Below, piece by piece: positions 16,947-27,606 of a stretch of DNA of 41,884 nucleotides. The stretch spans positions 1-41,884 of the forward strand of contig JAJDYJ010000070.1 in NCBI GenBank assembly GCA_022822865.1, given 5' to 3'. A program made the position numbers and the translations under genes. Each line of letters begins with the position of its first letter. The first letter of the stretch is position 1. This DNA is from Pseudomonadales bacterium. Its GTDB lineage: Bacteria > Pseudomonadota > Gammaproteobacteria > Pseudomonadales > Pseudohongiellaceae. The notes beneath the pieces are model-generated. The model did no database searches. It was not told the origin of the DNA and was given only the letters and a program-made list of their open reading frames with translations.

Positions 16947-18053
16947 ATGTGGATTCATCAACATCAGGATTGGCCGAATTTCACTTGGGACACTGACAGG
17001 CTGACTGCAACACTGGCGGAAGTCAGGCATCGGCAAGGGCGCTTGCAAGGCAGGATGGAAGGGCTGGGATTTCCTCTCAGGCGTGAAGCGAACTTGCGCA
17101 GCTTGACCAGTGAGGTCTTGAAATCCTCGGCGATCGAAGGGGAAAAGCTTGACGCCGAAGAGGTTCGGTCATCGATCGCCCGCCGGCTCGGAATCGAAAC
17201 GGCCGGCATGGTTCCCGTCGGCCGGGACGTGGAGGGCATCGTGGAAATGATGCTTGACGCCACGCGCAGGTTTTCCGAACCGCTTACCAGAGATCGCCTG
17301 TTCGACTGGCATGCCGCGATGTTCCCGACGGGCCGCAGTGGAATACGGCGGATTACGGTCGGTGCGTGGCGCACCGCCGACAGCGGTCCAATGCAGGTGG
17401 TGTCCGGGCCCGCAGGGCGGGAGACGGTTCACTTCGAAGCGCCCGGGTCGGAAGACCTCGAACAGGAGATGACCGCCTTTCTGGCCTGGTTCGAAACAGA
17501 TGACGAATTCGACCCGGTTCTGAAAGCGGGTATTGCCCACCTTTGGTTTCTGACAATTCACCCGTTCGAGGACGGCAACGGCCGGATCGGCAGAGCCATT
17601 GCCGATATGGCCCTGGCGCGGGCGGACGGCATGGCTGACCGCTATTACGGCCTTTCCACACAGATCGAGTCCGAGCGAAAGGACTATTACGATCAACTTG
17701 AAAGGCAGCAGCGCGGGACTCCCGACATCACGGACTGGCTGCAATGGTTTGTCGACTGTCTCGGCCGAGCCATCACGAGCGCGGAAGAGTCCTTGTCGCG
17801 AGTGCTCTACAAGGCGCGAATTTGGGAAAAGATCAATGAAAATCCCGTCAACGAACGGCAACGCCGGGTCATCAACCGCATGCTGGAAGATGATTTCGTC
17901 GGCTTCATGAATACATCGAAATACGCCAGCCTGGCAAAATGCTCGTCGGATACTGCCCTGAGGGACATCCAGAATCTGAAAGCCAGAGCTATATTCGTTC
18001 AAAATCCCGGCGGCGGGCGAAGCACCAGCTATCGCTTGCCGGACGAAGTCTGA
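16947..18053 (+). CDS. Fic family protein (AMPylase-like) with N-terminal inhibitory helix and C-terminal winged helix
   Basis: 368 residues; the ATG at 16947 follows AAAGGTG (16932-16938). The Fic active site is complete: HPFEDGNGRIGR at residues 205-216. The S-x-x-x-E-G inhibitory motif is present as SSAIEG (residues 60-65), placing it in the class whose inhibitory helix is N-terminal within the same chain. The first 60 residues (HQHQDWPNFTWD) match the DUF4172 leader common in this group, and the tail looks like a winged helix. Fic enzymes transfer AMP or another nucleotide moiety onto target proteins. The stop is 1 nt from the converging SulP stop. Targets are unknown; the closeness to restriction remnants suggests an accessory or toxin-like role. 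Confidence 0.93.
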   Translation: MWIHQHQDWPNFTWDTDRLTATLAEVRHRQGRLQGRMEGLGFPLRREANLRSLTSEVLKSSAIEGEKLDAEEVRSSIARRLGIETAGMVPVGRDVEGIVEMMLDATRRFSEPLTRDRLFDWHAAMFPTGRSGIRRITVGAWRTADSGPMQVVSGPAGRETVHFEAPGSEDLEQEMTAFLAWFETDDEFDPVLKAGIAHLWFLTIHPFEDGNGRIGRAIADMALARADGMADRYYGLSTQIESERKDYYDQLERQQRGTPDITDWLQWFVDCLGRAITSAEESLSRVLYKARIWEKINENPVNERQRRVINRMLEDDFVGFMNTSKYASLAKCSSDTALRDIQNLKARAIFVQNPGGGRSTSYRLPDEV

Positions 18054-18054
18054 A

Positions 18055-19809
18055 TCAATTCTCCCGCAAGTCCTCGAAGGCCTGGTTCTGGGAGAGGTAG
18101 GTGCGGCCGCTGAGGCGGCTGAAGAAGCGGGAGCCTTCGAGGATTTTCATGATCGGCGCCTTGACTTCGGACAGGTGCAGGGAAATGCCGGAATCGGCGA
18201 GGACGTCGTTGATGTTTTCGAGGGTTTCGAGCGCGCTGAGGTCGATATCGTTCACCGCCGGGCACATCAGCACCACGTGTTTCAGGCCGGGGCGCTCGGC
18301 GACGAGGCGGAACACCAGGCTTTCGAGATAGCGCGTGTTGGGGAAATACAGCGCTTCGTCGATACGCATGGTCAGCAGGTTTTCGCTTGTTTCCACCTGA
18401 TAATGCTTCACGTTGCGGAAGTGCTCGGTGCCCGGCACCCGGCCGACGATGGCGACATGGGGGCGCGAGGTCTTGTATAGATGCATCAGCACGGCGGTGA
18501 GCACGCCGGCGCCGATGCCGGCTTCGGCGCCCAGGGTCAGGGTCACGATCAGGGTGATGGCCACGGCGAAGAATTCCCCGCGCGAGTGGCGCCAGGATTT
18601 GGCCAGGATCGAGAAATCGAGCAGGGCGTAGACGGCGACGAGGATTACGGCGGCCAGACAGACCTTGGGCAGCCAGTACAGCACCGGCGTCAGCAGGAGC
18701 ACTACGAACGCGATGATCAGGGCGGAATAGAATCCTGCCGCCGGAGTCGCCGCGCCGGCTTCGAAATTGACCAGGGAACGGGAGAAGCCGCCGGCGACGG
18801 GCATGCCGCCACTGAAAGACGTGACGAGATTCGCGGCGCCAAGCCCGGTCAGTTCCTGGTTCGGCGAAATGGTCTGGCGGCGGCGCACGGCCAGGGCCTG
18901 GGCGACCGAGATCGATTCCACGTAGCAGACGACCGCCAGGGGCAGGGCCGAGAGAAACAGGCTGCCGAGCAGCGCCGGCGAGAAATCCGGCAAGGTGAAT
19001 GCCGGCAGGCCGGATGGAATCTCGCCGAGAACTTCGACTCCCGCCTGCTCGAGATCGAATTGCCAGCTCAGCCAGATCGCTAGCGCCGCCAGCGCGATGG
19101 GCCCGGCGCGCGAAAGCGACCGGGCCACGCCGCGGCGGATTCCCATCCAGAGAAAGAGCCGCGCCAGACGGAGCCGGCAGATCACCAGGAAAGCGATCGC
19201 CGCCAAGCCGAGGGCAAGGGTCGGCAGATGCGCGCCGGTCAAATTCGCGATGAGCGAGGCGAACAGCGCCAGCGCATTGCTCCCCGAAACCGGGACGTTG
19301 AACAGCAAGTCCGTCTGGCTCAGGGCGATCAGGATGGCCGAGGCGGTCACGAAAGCAACCAGCACCGGCCGCGGGATGAAATTGGCTACGAAGCCGAGCC
19401 GGAAAAATCCCGCCAGCAGCAATATGGCGCCGGTCATGAAAGACAGCGTAAGCGCCGCCGCGGCGTATTCGCCCGGAGTTTGCAGCGGCAGGCGGGAGAG
19501 CGCGGCGGCGGTCATCAGCGACAGGATCGCCACCGGACCGACGGACAGGGCGCGGCTGCTGCCGAACAACGCGTAGATCGTCAGCCCGGACATGGCGGCA
19601 TAGAGCCCGGCCTGGGCCGGCACTCCGGCCACGAGCGCCAGGCCGAGCGCCTGGGGAATCAGCATGACCGCGACCACTACCGCCGCGACGGCGTCGTTGC
19701 GCAGGTCCCTGATGCGGTAGTGGCGTGCCCAGGTTAAGGCTGGGATGAAGGAATCGGGAGTTTTGGGGTTCATGGTTGGGGTGTTTTTTGGCGAATTGGG
19801 TGACTGCAT
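18055..19809 (-). CDS. SulP family inorganic anion transporter with STAS domain
   Basis: 584 residues. The N-terminal block DLRNDAVAAVVVAVMLIPQALGLALVAGVPAQAGLYAAM is the standard SulP signature around the first helices (given here as key residues L-I-P-Q-A and G-L-Y). Many membrane segments follow to about residue 430, and a cytoplasmic STAS domain from about 440 carries the CPAVNDIDLSALETLENI phosphorylation-type loop. Family members carry sulfate, bicarbonate or dicarboxylates. Of two candidate starts (19809 and 19773), the first has AAGGA immediately next to it and neither is ideal. The gene ends against the fic gene. A hairpin-rich repeat separates it from the DUF2333 gene upstream. Confidence 0.92.
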   Translation of the reverse strand: MQSPNSPKNTPTMNPKTPDSFIPALTWARHYRIRDLRNDAVAAVVVAVMLIPQALGLALVAGVPAQAGLYAAMSGLTIYALFGSSRALSVGPVAILSLMTAAALSRLPLQTPGEYAAAALTLSFMTGAILLLAGFFRLGFVANFIPRPVLVAFVTASAILIALSQTDLLFNVPVSGSNALALFASLIANLTGAHLPTLALGLAAIAFLVICRLRLARLFLWMGIRRGVARSLSRAGPIALAALAIWLSWQFDLEQAGVEVLGEIPSGLPAFTLPDFSPALLGSLFLSALPLAVVCYVESISVAQALAVRRRQTISPNQELTGLGAANLVTSFSGGMPVAGGFSRSLVNFEAGAATPAAGFYSALIIAFVVLLLTPVLYWLPKVCLAAVILVAVYALLDFSILAKSWRHSRGEFFAVAITLIVTLTLGAEAGIGAGVLTAVLMHLYKTSRPHVAIVGRVPGTEHFRNVKHYQVETSENLLTMRIDEALYFPNTRYLESLVFRLVAERPGLKHVVLMCPAVNDIDLSALETLENINDVLADSGISLHLSEVKAPIMKILEGSRFFSRLSGRTYLSQNQAFEDLREN

Positions 19810-19828
19810 TCCTTAAGGTTGTTCATGC

Positions 19829-20016
19829 CGTCCCTGGCGCGGCTTCAGTGGCTTCGCTAACCCCCAGCCTTGCCAATCCAGCCGCCAAGCACAGCTTGGC
19901 GTCGTTCGACCTGCGCACGAAGCTGCGCTTCGTAAACGCTTGTTCTCACCCATGGCAAGTCGTTCGACCCTCGAAAAGCGTTGCTTTTCGTCGGCTGCGC
20001 CGACCGGGTCTCACCC
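19829..20016 (-). repeat. Solitary copy of the 209-bp hairpin repeat family
   Basis: Read on the minus strand this matches the tandem units at 40861-41393. Four triloop hairpins are present (plus-strand positions): 19990-20004 (GTCGGC stem), 19972-19990 (CGAAAAGC stem), 19917-19933 (ACGAAGC stem) and 19884-19900 (GCCAAGC stem). The repeat begins exactly at the TGA of the DUF2333 gene and runs towards the SulP start. It contains no convincing gene. Confidence 0.85.
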
Positions 20017-21060
20017 TTGCTCCAGCAAATTTCGAAGGTCGATGATTGCCGCGTTGGCGCGGGAGATGTAGTTCGCCATGGTCAGCGAGTGGTTGGCGAA
20101 TGTGCCGAATCCGGAGCCGTTGAGAATCACCGGGAAATACACAGTGCCCTGGCTCGCTTCGAGTTCGCGAATGATCTGGCGCAGGCTGGCGCCGGCGTTC
20201 TTGTCTTCGACCACCGCCTCGAAGTCGACTTCCACCGCCTGCAGGAAGTGCATCAGCGCCCAGGTGGCGCCGCGGGCTTCGTAGAAGATGTCGTCGATTT
20301 CAAGCCACGGGGTGCGCACCTGGATTTCGGAATCCGCCGGGGTCGACCGGGCCGCGGCGGGCTCTCCCGCGGTATCGGTATTGACCCGGTTTTGCAGCAC
20401 GCTGGCGCTCAGGCGCTGGGAAAGGCTGCCGAGCCGGGTCTCCACGTCTTCCAGCCAGGTCGCGAGGTTGTCGGCGCGCGCGAAGAACTGGGCGTCGCTG
20501 TTGGCCGGATCGGAAATTCCGGCCAGGTATGAGTACAGGCTCTCGACGGCCTCCCCGTACACATTCTCGGTAGCGGGAAAGATCCAGCTATCGTTGTCGA
20601 AATGAAGGTTGGGCTCGGCGACGATGAGGTCCGGGTCTTCGGTCGATTGGGACTGGGAGCGGCTGAAACTCTCGCGCATCGCCCGCGAAAGGTCTCGCAC
20701 CTGGACCAGGGCGCCGAATTCCCAGTTGGGGATATTGTCGAGGTAGATCCCCGGCGGCATGATGTCGTTGGTCAGGTAACCGCCCGGTTTGTCGAGCAAG
20801 GTTTCGGCGACGCGGATCATCGCGGACGTGGTGGACGCGCCGATCACGTAATCGTTGCCGCTTGCGGCGAGTTTTTCGGCGGTGTTCAGGCGCACCGAAA
20901 ATGGGTCCGGTTCCCAACTCCAGTAAATGCCGAGCGCTATGACGAAGACGGCAAGAACGCCGAAACCCCAGAGAAGAATCCTTCGCGCGAGTCCGCCGCC
21001 GCCCGGCCATCTGATGCGGGCGCGTAAGTCTCCGAATTTTTGTCTGAACCAGCCGACCAT
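20011..21060 (-). CDS. DUF2333 family inner-membrane protein
   Basis: 349 residues. A single hydrophobic segment near the N-terminus (about residues 28-48, LWGFGVLAVFVIALGIYWSW) is followed by a soluble, presumably periplasmic, domain. Blocks PGGYLTNDIMPPG, LDNIPNWEFG and the C-terminal NGSGFGTFANHSLTMANYISRANAAI match DUF2333 as I know it from gammaproteobacteria such as Pseudomonas. No function is established. It follows the lipoprotein gene by 49 nt on the same strand. Its last codon and stop (GGG TGA) coincide with the beginning of the downstream repeat element. Confidence 0.85.
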   Translation of the reverse strand: MVGWFRQKFGDLRARIRWPGGGGLARRILLWGFGVLAVFVIALGIYWSWEPDPFSVRLNTAEKLAASGNDYVIGASTTSAMIRVAETLLDKPGGYLTNDIMPPGIYLDNIPNWEFGALVQVRDLSRAMRESFSRSQSQSTEDPDLIVAEPNLHFDNDSWIFPATENVYGEAVESLYSYLAGISDPANSDAQFFARADNLATWLEDVETRLGSLSQRLSASVLQNRVNTDTAGEPAAARSTPADSEIQVRTPWLEIDDIFYEARGATWALMHFLQAVEVDFEAVVEDKNAGASLRQIIRELEASQGTVYFPVILNGSGFGTFANHSLTMANYISRANAAIIDLRNLLEQG

Positions 21061-21109
21061 GGCTTGCAGTTTACATCAAATGGACCGCCTGGACCGTTCG
21101 CGCCGGCGT

Positions 21110-21829
21110 TCAGGAATCGGGCATCCTGAGGCGGATCAGGGTAACGCCGGATATCTCGATATTGCCGCGCAACCGATAGCCCGCAACCGATTCGCGCATG
21201 GTCGAATACATCCAGCGCGCGAGTTCGTCGTCGGGCGCTGTAATGAGTACGAACGCGCCATGCTCTCTCGCCTGCGCCGCTATCCCGGCCAATGTCGCGC
21301 GTGTCGCATCGTCCTGGCGGCGCAATGCCCTTTCCTCGAGCGGGAAAAACAGGTCTCCCGAATCACGTTCGGCCGCGAGCGCCTCGCGGGCGGGGGCGAT
21401 GCCGGGATGGGAGCCATCGATGATTTCCGCCCGGCCCAGCAGGCGGTCGGCGTTGGCGAAATTGCCGCGATTGGCCGCCTCCAGCGCCAGTTCGAGGTAG
21501 CGCTCGACGATGCTTTGCATGCCTTCAAGCGCAATCTCGTTCTCCGGCTGCAATTGCAGGACTTCCCGGAAATAGTCGTAAGCGTTGTCGAATCGCGGCG
21601 TGAGCAGACGGTCGTCGTCGAGCGCTTGCAGGCCCGAGAAAAGCAAATCGGCAATCAGCCTTTGCATATTCCGCGGAATTTGCTCGATCTCGGGTTCTTC
21701 CACGGGAATCGTGCGCATTTCCGGCAGCGCCGCGGAACTTTCGGCTGGCTGCTCCGGCGGCGGCGCCTGCATCTGACAGGCCTGGAGCAAAACAAGGAGC
21801 GGCAGGCAGGAAAGTCGTAGATCGCGCAT
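21110..21829 (-). CDS. Putative lipoprotein with tetratricopeptide-like helices
   Basis: 239 residues. A short leader ends in a lipobox, LQAC (residues 15-18). A Pro/Glu-rich spacer follows. Then a helical region (about 55-150) has TPR-like spacing, with FREVLQLQPENEIALEGMQSI and LEAANRGNFANADRLLGRAE. The C-terminal 90 residues form an alpha/beta part with FVLITAPDDELARWMYSTMRE, suggestive of a small envelope domain. The start follows the moeA stop by 9 nt, so the two are probably co-transcribed. Probably an outer-membrane-anchored periplasmic protein; no specific function can be given. Confidence 0.75.
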   Translation of the reverse strand: MRDLRLSCLPLLVLLQACQMQAPPPEQPAESSAALPEMRTIPVEEPEIEQIPRNMQRLIADLLFSGLQALDDDRLLTPRFDNAYDYFREVLQLQPENEIALEGMQSIVERYLELALEAANRGNFANADRLLGRAEIIDGSHPGIAPAREALAAERDSGDLFFPLEERALRRQDDATRATLAGIAAQAREHGAFVLITAPDDELARWMYSTMRESVAGYRLRGNIEISGVTLIRLRMPDS

Positions 21830-21838
21830 GTCCGTATC

Positions 21839-23077
21839 TTACGCCAGCAACTCCGAATAAGGTATGAAAACGAGGCGATCTCCCGGCTCGACCGCGGTAT
21901 GGGGAGGCACCACCAGCAACCCGCTCGAACGGCTTAGCGAAGAGCCGGCGCCTGAACTCTGGTTGTCGAAGGGAAGCGCCTGCTCCCCGCCATCGGTATC
22001 GGCCTCGACCGTTACGCGAAGATACTCCTGCCGGTTCCCGCCCGGTGGACGGGAAAATCCGGCGGGCAGCCGGTAACCGGCAGGAACCGCGGCGGCGGCG
22101 CCCATCATGCGGAACAACGCCGGCCGTACTATCAGGCAGAAGGTGACGAATGCGGAAACGGGATTGCCCGGCAGGCCGAAGAAAGCCATCTGCCGAACCC
22201 TGCCGTAAGCGAGGGGCTTGCCGGGCTTGATGGCGAGTTTCCAGAGTTGCAACTCGCCTTCGCTTTCTACGGCCGCGCGGACATGGTCCTCGTCGCCGAC
22301 GGACACGCCTCCGGTGGTTATGATGCTGTCCACTCTGGAGGAGGCTTCGAGCAGGGTCTGCCGCGTCTGTTCCAGATCGTCGGCGGCGATGCCCAGGTCG
22401 GCAAGTTCCACAGGCATGTTCTGCAACATGCTCGCCAGGGCGTAGAAATTGCCGTTGTATATCTGTCCGGACAGCAAGGGAGTCCCGGGCGCCGCCAGCT
22501 CGTCGCCCGTTGCGAGCAGACCGACTCGCAGTTTCCTTCGCACCGGCACATCGGCGCATCCGATCGAGGCAAGTACGCCGATATCCTGTGGCTGCAGGCG
22601 ATGACCGCTGCCGAACAGCAGATCGCCTTCGCGCACGGCGTCCCCCGCCGCGCGCACATGATCTCCCGGCATTACCGGTGCAAGCACGGTAACCTCGCCG
22701 TCGCCGGCCCGGCAGTTTTCCTGAATCACGACGGCGTCGGCGCCTTCCGGCAATGCGGCGCCGGTGAAGATTCGTGCCGCTTCACCCACCGGCAACGCGT
22801 CGCCGGCCTGACCTGCTGCAATGCGGCGATTGACCGGCAAGCTTACCGGAACCGTGCGCACATCCGCGGCGCGCAGGGCGTAACCGTCCATGGCGCTGTT
22901 GGCGAAAGGCGGCACATCGATGCCCGCGTGTATGTCCCGCTCCAGGATCCTGCCCCGGGCGGCAAGCAAGTCGACGGATTCAACGCCGCTGATTTGCGGT
23001 ACGGTTTCCCAAATCTGCCGGCAGGCGGCATCCACCGGAGTCAACGCGCTGCCGGATACTGTTGTCGAGGGTTGCAT
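21839..23077 (-). CDS. moeA: Molybdopterin molybdenumtransferase MoeA
   Basis: 412 residues, the usual length. Clear MoeA blocks are PFANSAMDGYALRAADV near residue 60, IFTGAALPEGADAVV, the MPT-binding ITTGGVSVGDEDHV (about 255) and KLAIKPGKPLAYGRV...FGLPGNPVSAF (about 285-310). The domain IV beta-barrel ends at IPYSELLA. MoeA inserts molybdate into adenylylated molybdopterin in the cytoplasm. No other molybdenum cofactor gene lies in the window. It is followed closely by the lipoprotein gene and preceded, 36 nt away, by the RmlD-like gene, so it is probably part of a minus-strand operon. Confidence 0.95.
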   Translation of the reverse strand: MQPSTTVSGSALTPVDAACRQIWETVPQISGVESVDLLAARGRILERDIHAGIDVPPFANSAMDGYALRAADVRTVPVSLPVNRRIAAGQAGDALPVGEAARIFTGAALPEGADAVVIQENCRAGDGEVTVLAPVMPGDHVRAAGDAVREGDLLFGSGHRLQPQDIGVLASIGCADVPVRRKLRVGLLATGDELAAPGTPLLSGQIYNGNFYALASMLQNMPVELADLGIAADDLEQTRQTLLEASSRVDSIITTGGVSVGDEDHVRAAVESEGELQLWKLAIKPGKPLAYGRVRQMAFFGLPGNPVSAFVTFCLIVRPALFRMMGAAAAVPAGYRLPAGFSRPPGGNRQEYLRVTVEADTDGGEQALPFDNQSSGAGSSLSRSSGLLVVPPHTAVEPGDRLVFIPYSELLA

Positions 23078-23113
23078 GTTTGCGCCGATTTGCCGCTGAT
23101 TCCCGCCGCCGCT

Positions 23114-24031
23114 TCAGGCCGCGGCCTTTTTCGCCGGATCGTACAGCGACTGCACGGTTTTCTTCAATTGATCTTCCCAGCTTCTTGCCTTGATGCCGAA
23201 AGTATCGAACAGTTTCTTGCCGGATAGCGTCGAATTAAGAACTTCCGGCGCCCGCACTGGCTTCTCGATCAGGTTCACGCGATCCAGCAGACCATAAATG
23301 TCCGCGTCGCGGGCGGCAGCGAATTCAAGCGTCAGCATCGCCACTTCCTTCTCCCAGGTCGGCGTCAACCCGCAATAGTGATAAGTGCCCCAGACATTGG
23401 CGTCACAATCCACCTGATGACAGATCGCCAGGATCGCCGTGGCAAGATCTTCCGTGCTCGTGGGGTTCAGCCGCCGGCGCCAGACGTCAATCTCGCCGCC
23501 GTGACGCTTGATCGAGCGGATCCATGACTTGATCAGCCCCCGTTTGTGCGGGCCGAACAGCCAGCCGGGACGCAGCAGGATATGCTTCGGCAACTCCCGT
23601 ACCCGCCGTTCGCCTTCCAGCGAACACCGGCCGTAAATTCCGGCCGGGTTCGGTTCGTCGTGCTCGCCATAGGCCAGTTTCTTGTCGCCGGCGAAAACAT
23701 AACTGCTGGACAGGTGAAAGAGGGGAATCTCCAGGCGCTCGCAGATCTCCGCGAGCACCCCCGGCAGTTCCGCATTGATCGCGCAGCAACGCTCTTCCAT
23801 CAACTGGGCCCGCTTCAGGGCGCTGTGATTGCCGGAAATGAAATCAGCCAGATTGATCAGTTGCGTAGGTTCGTACTCACCGATCATCGCCGCGATCTTC
23901 GACGCGTTGCCCGGCGTGAAATGCTTTTCCGCCGGCGCCAGAAACGAGATCTTGCGCTTGCGCAAGATCTCGGTCAGGGCTTTTCCGGTAGGACTTCTGG
24001 CGCCAACGAGAAACAGCTTCATGGCAAGCAA
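23114..24031 (-). CDS. RmlD-like NAD(P)-binding sugar nucleotide reductase family protein, altered catalytic Lys
   Basis: 305 residues from 24031; an in-frame Met at 24022 (KLFLVGARSPTGKAL) is an equally good start. The fold is that of extended short-chain dehydrogenases of the dTDP-4-dehydrorhamnose reductase type: an N-terminal nucleotide-binding loop (residues 9-16), INLADF, the LSSSYVFAGD strand, NPAGIYGRCSLEGE and LRPGWLFGPH. In the Y-x-x-x-K active site, Tyr133 is present but the Lys position is Ser (YGRCS). This argues against standard reductase chemistry or for a diverged role. The neighbours moeA and ssb give no sugar-pathway context. Confidence 0.8.
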   Translation of the reverse strand: MLAMKLFLVGARSPTGKALTEILRKRKISFLAPAEKHFTPGNASKIAAMIGEYEPTQLINLADFISGNHSALKRAQLMEERCCAINAELPGVLAEICERLEIPLFHLSSSYVFAGDKKLAYGEHDEPNPAGIYGRCSLEGERRVRELPKHILLRPGWLFGPHKRGLIKSWIRSIKRHGGEIDVWRRRLNPTSTEDLATAILAICHQVDCDANVWGTYHYCGLTPTWEKEVAMLTLEFAAARDADIYGLLDRVNLIEKPVRAPEVLNSTLSGKKLFDTFGIKARSWEDQLKKTVQSLYDPAKKAAA

Positions 24032-24064
24032 GACGACGTATCGTGTACTTTTCCGCAGCTTCGA

Positions 24065-24559
24065 TCAGAACGGAATATCGTCGTCATCGAAGTTGTCGAA
24101 ACCCGAGGGCTGGCCCTGGCCCGCCGCCGCCTTTTCCTGCTGACCTCCACCCGTCGCCGCCGCGGCCGCAGCCGGCTGACGCTGTTCAAAAGAGCCCCCA
24201 CCGCTGCCCGCATCGCCGCGCGAATCGAGCATGGTCATTTCGTTCGCAATGACTTCCGTAGTGTAGCGCTTGACCCCTTCCTGCTCCCAGGACCGCGTCT
24301 GCAGGCGGCCCTCCACATAAATCTTCGAGCCCTTTTTCAGATATTGCTCGACAATTTCGGCCAGCCTGCGGAAAAACACCACCCGATGCCACTCCGTGCG
24401 CTCCTGCCGTTCCCCGGTATTTCGATCGTTCCAGTAATCCGTCGTCGCCACCGTCACATTGGCGATCGCCACCCCATCCGGCGTATAGCGAATTTCCGGA
24501 TCCCTCCCGAGATTACCGATCAGTATTACCTTGTTCACTCCGCGACCTGCCACATCCAC
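24065..24559 (-). CDS. ssb: Single-stranded DNA-binding protein
   Basis: 164 residues. The OB-fold starts at [20 protein letters not shown] and includes [11 protein letters not shown] and [12 protein letters not shown] disordered Gln/Gly/Ala-rich linker follows, ending in the acidic tip DDDDIPF that recruits partner proteins. The ATG at 24559 is only 3 nt from GGAGG; a GTG two codons in (24553) has better spacing and would give the common V/M-A-G-R-G-V-N start. SSB binds single-stranded DNA during replication, recombination and repair. It diverges from uvrA, as in E. coli, but the space between lacks the classical SOS box. Confidence 0.96.
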   Translation of the reverse strand: MDVAGRGVNKVILIGNLGRDPEIRYTPDGVAIANVTVATTDYWNDRNTGERQERTEWHRVVFFRRLAEIVEQYLKKGSKIYVEGRLQTRSWEQEGVKRYTTEVIANEMTMLDSRGDAGSGGGSFEQRQPAAAAAATGGGQQEKAAAGQGQPSGFDNFDDDDIPF

Positions 24560-24608
24560 CTCCCAAGTTAACTTGCCGGCCCATTTCGTCCTCTCTGAAG
24601 TCTATACC

Positions 24609-24640
24609 ATTGAATGAAACCTCGCTTAATTTCATTCCAA
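24609..24640. promoter_or_regulatory. Inverted repeat between ssb and uvrA (candidate operator)
   Basis: GAATGAAA (24612-24619) and TTTCATTC (24630-24637) form an exact 8-bp inverted repeat with a 10-nt spacer. Outer bases ATTG and CCAAT extend it with one bulge. On the minus strand TATAGA (24606-24601), a possible ssb -10 box, lies next to it. No CTGT-N8-ACAG LexA site was seen in this intergenic region. Confidence 0.4.
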
Positions 24641-24735
24641 TCTTTTCTCGGCCTCCACAAGACAAGTAAAACGCATTTGCCCAGCGAATGAGCTTGGCAG
24701 ATAATCAACCGTTTAACTTCGCCACCGAAAAACCC

Positions 24736-27585
<2,850 letters not shown>

Positions 27586-27606
27586 GGATGGAGCCAAAAC
27601 GCGCGT

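Noticed and set aside
24560..24735. LexA (SOS) box between ssb and uvrA
   Set aside because: Expected from E. coli, but no CTGT-N8-ACAG match was found by reading both strands.
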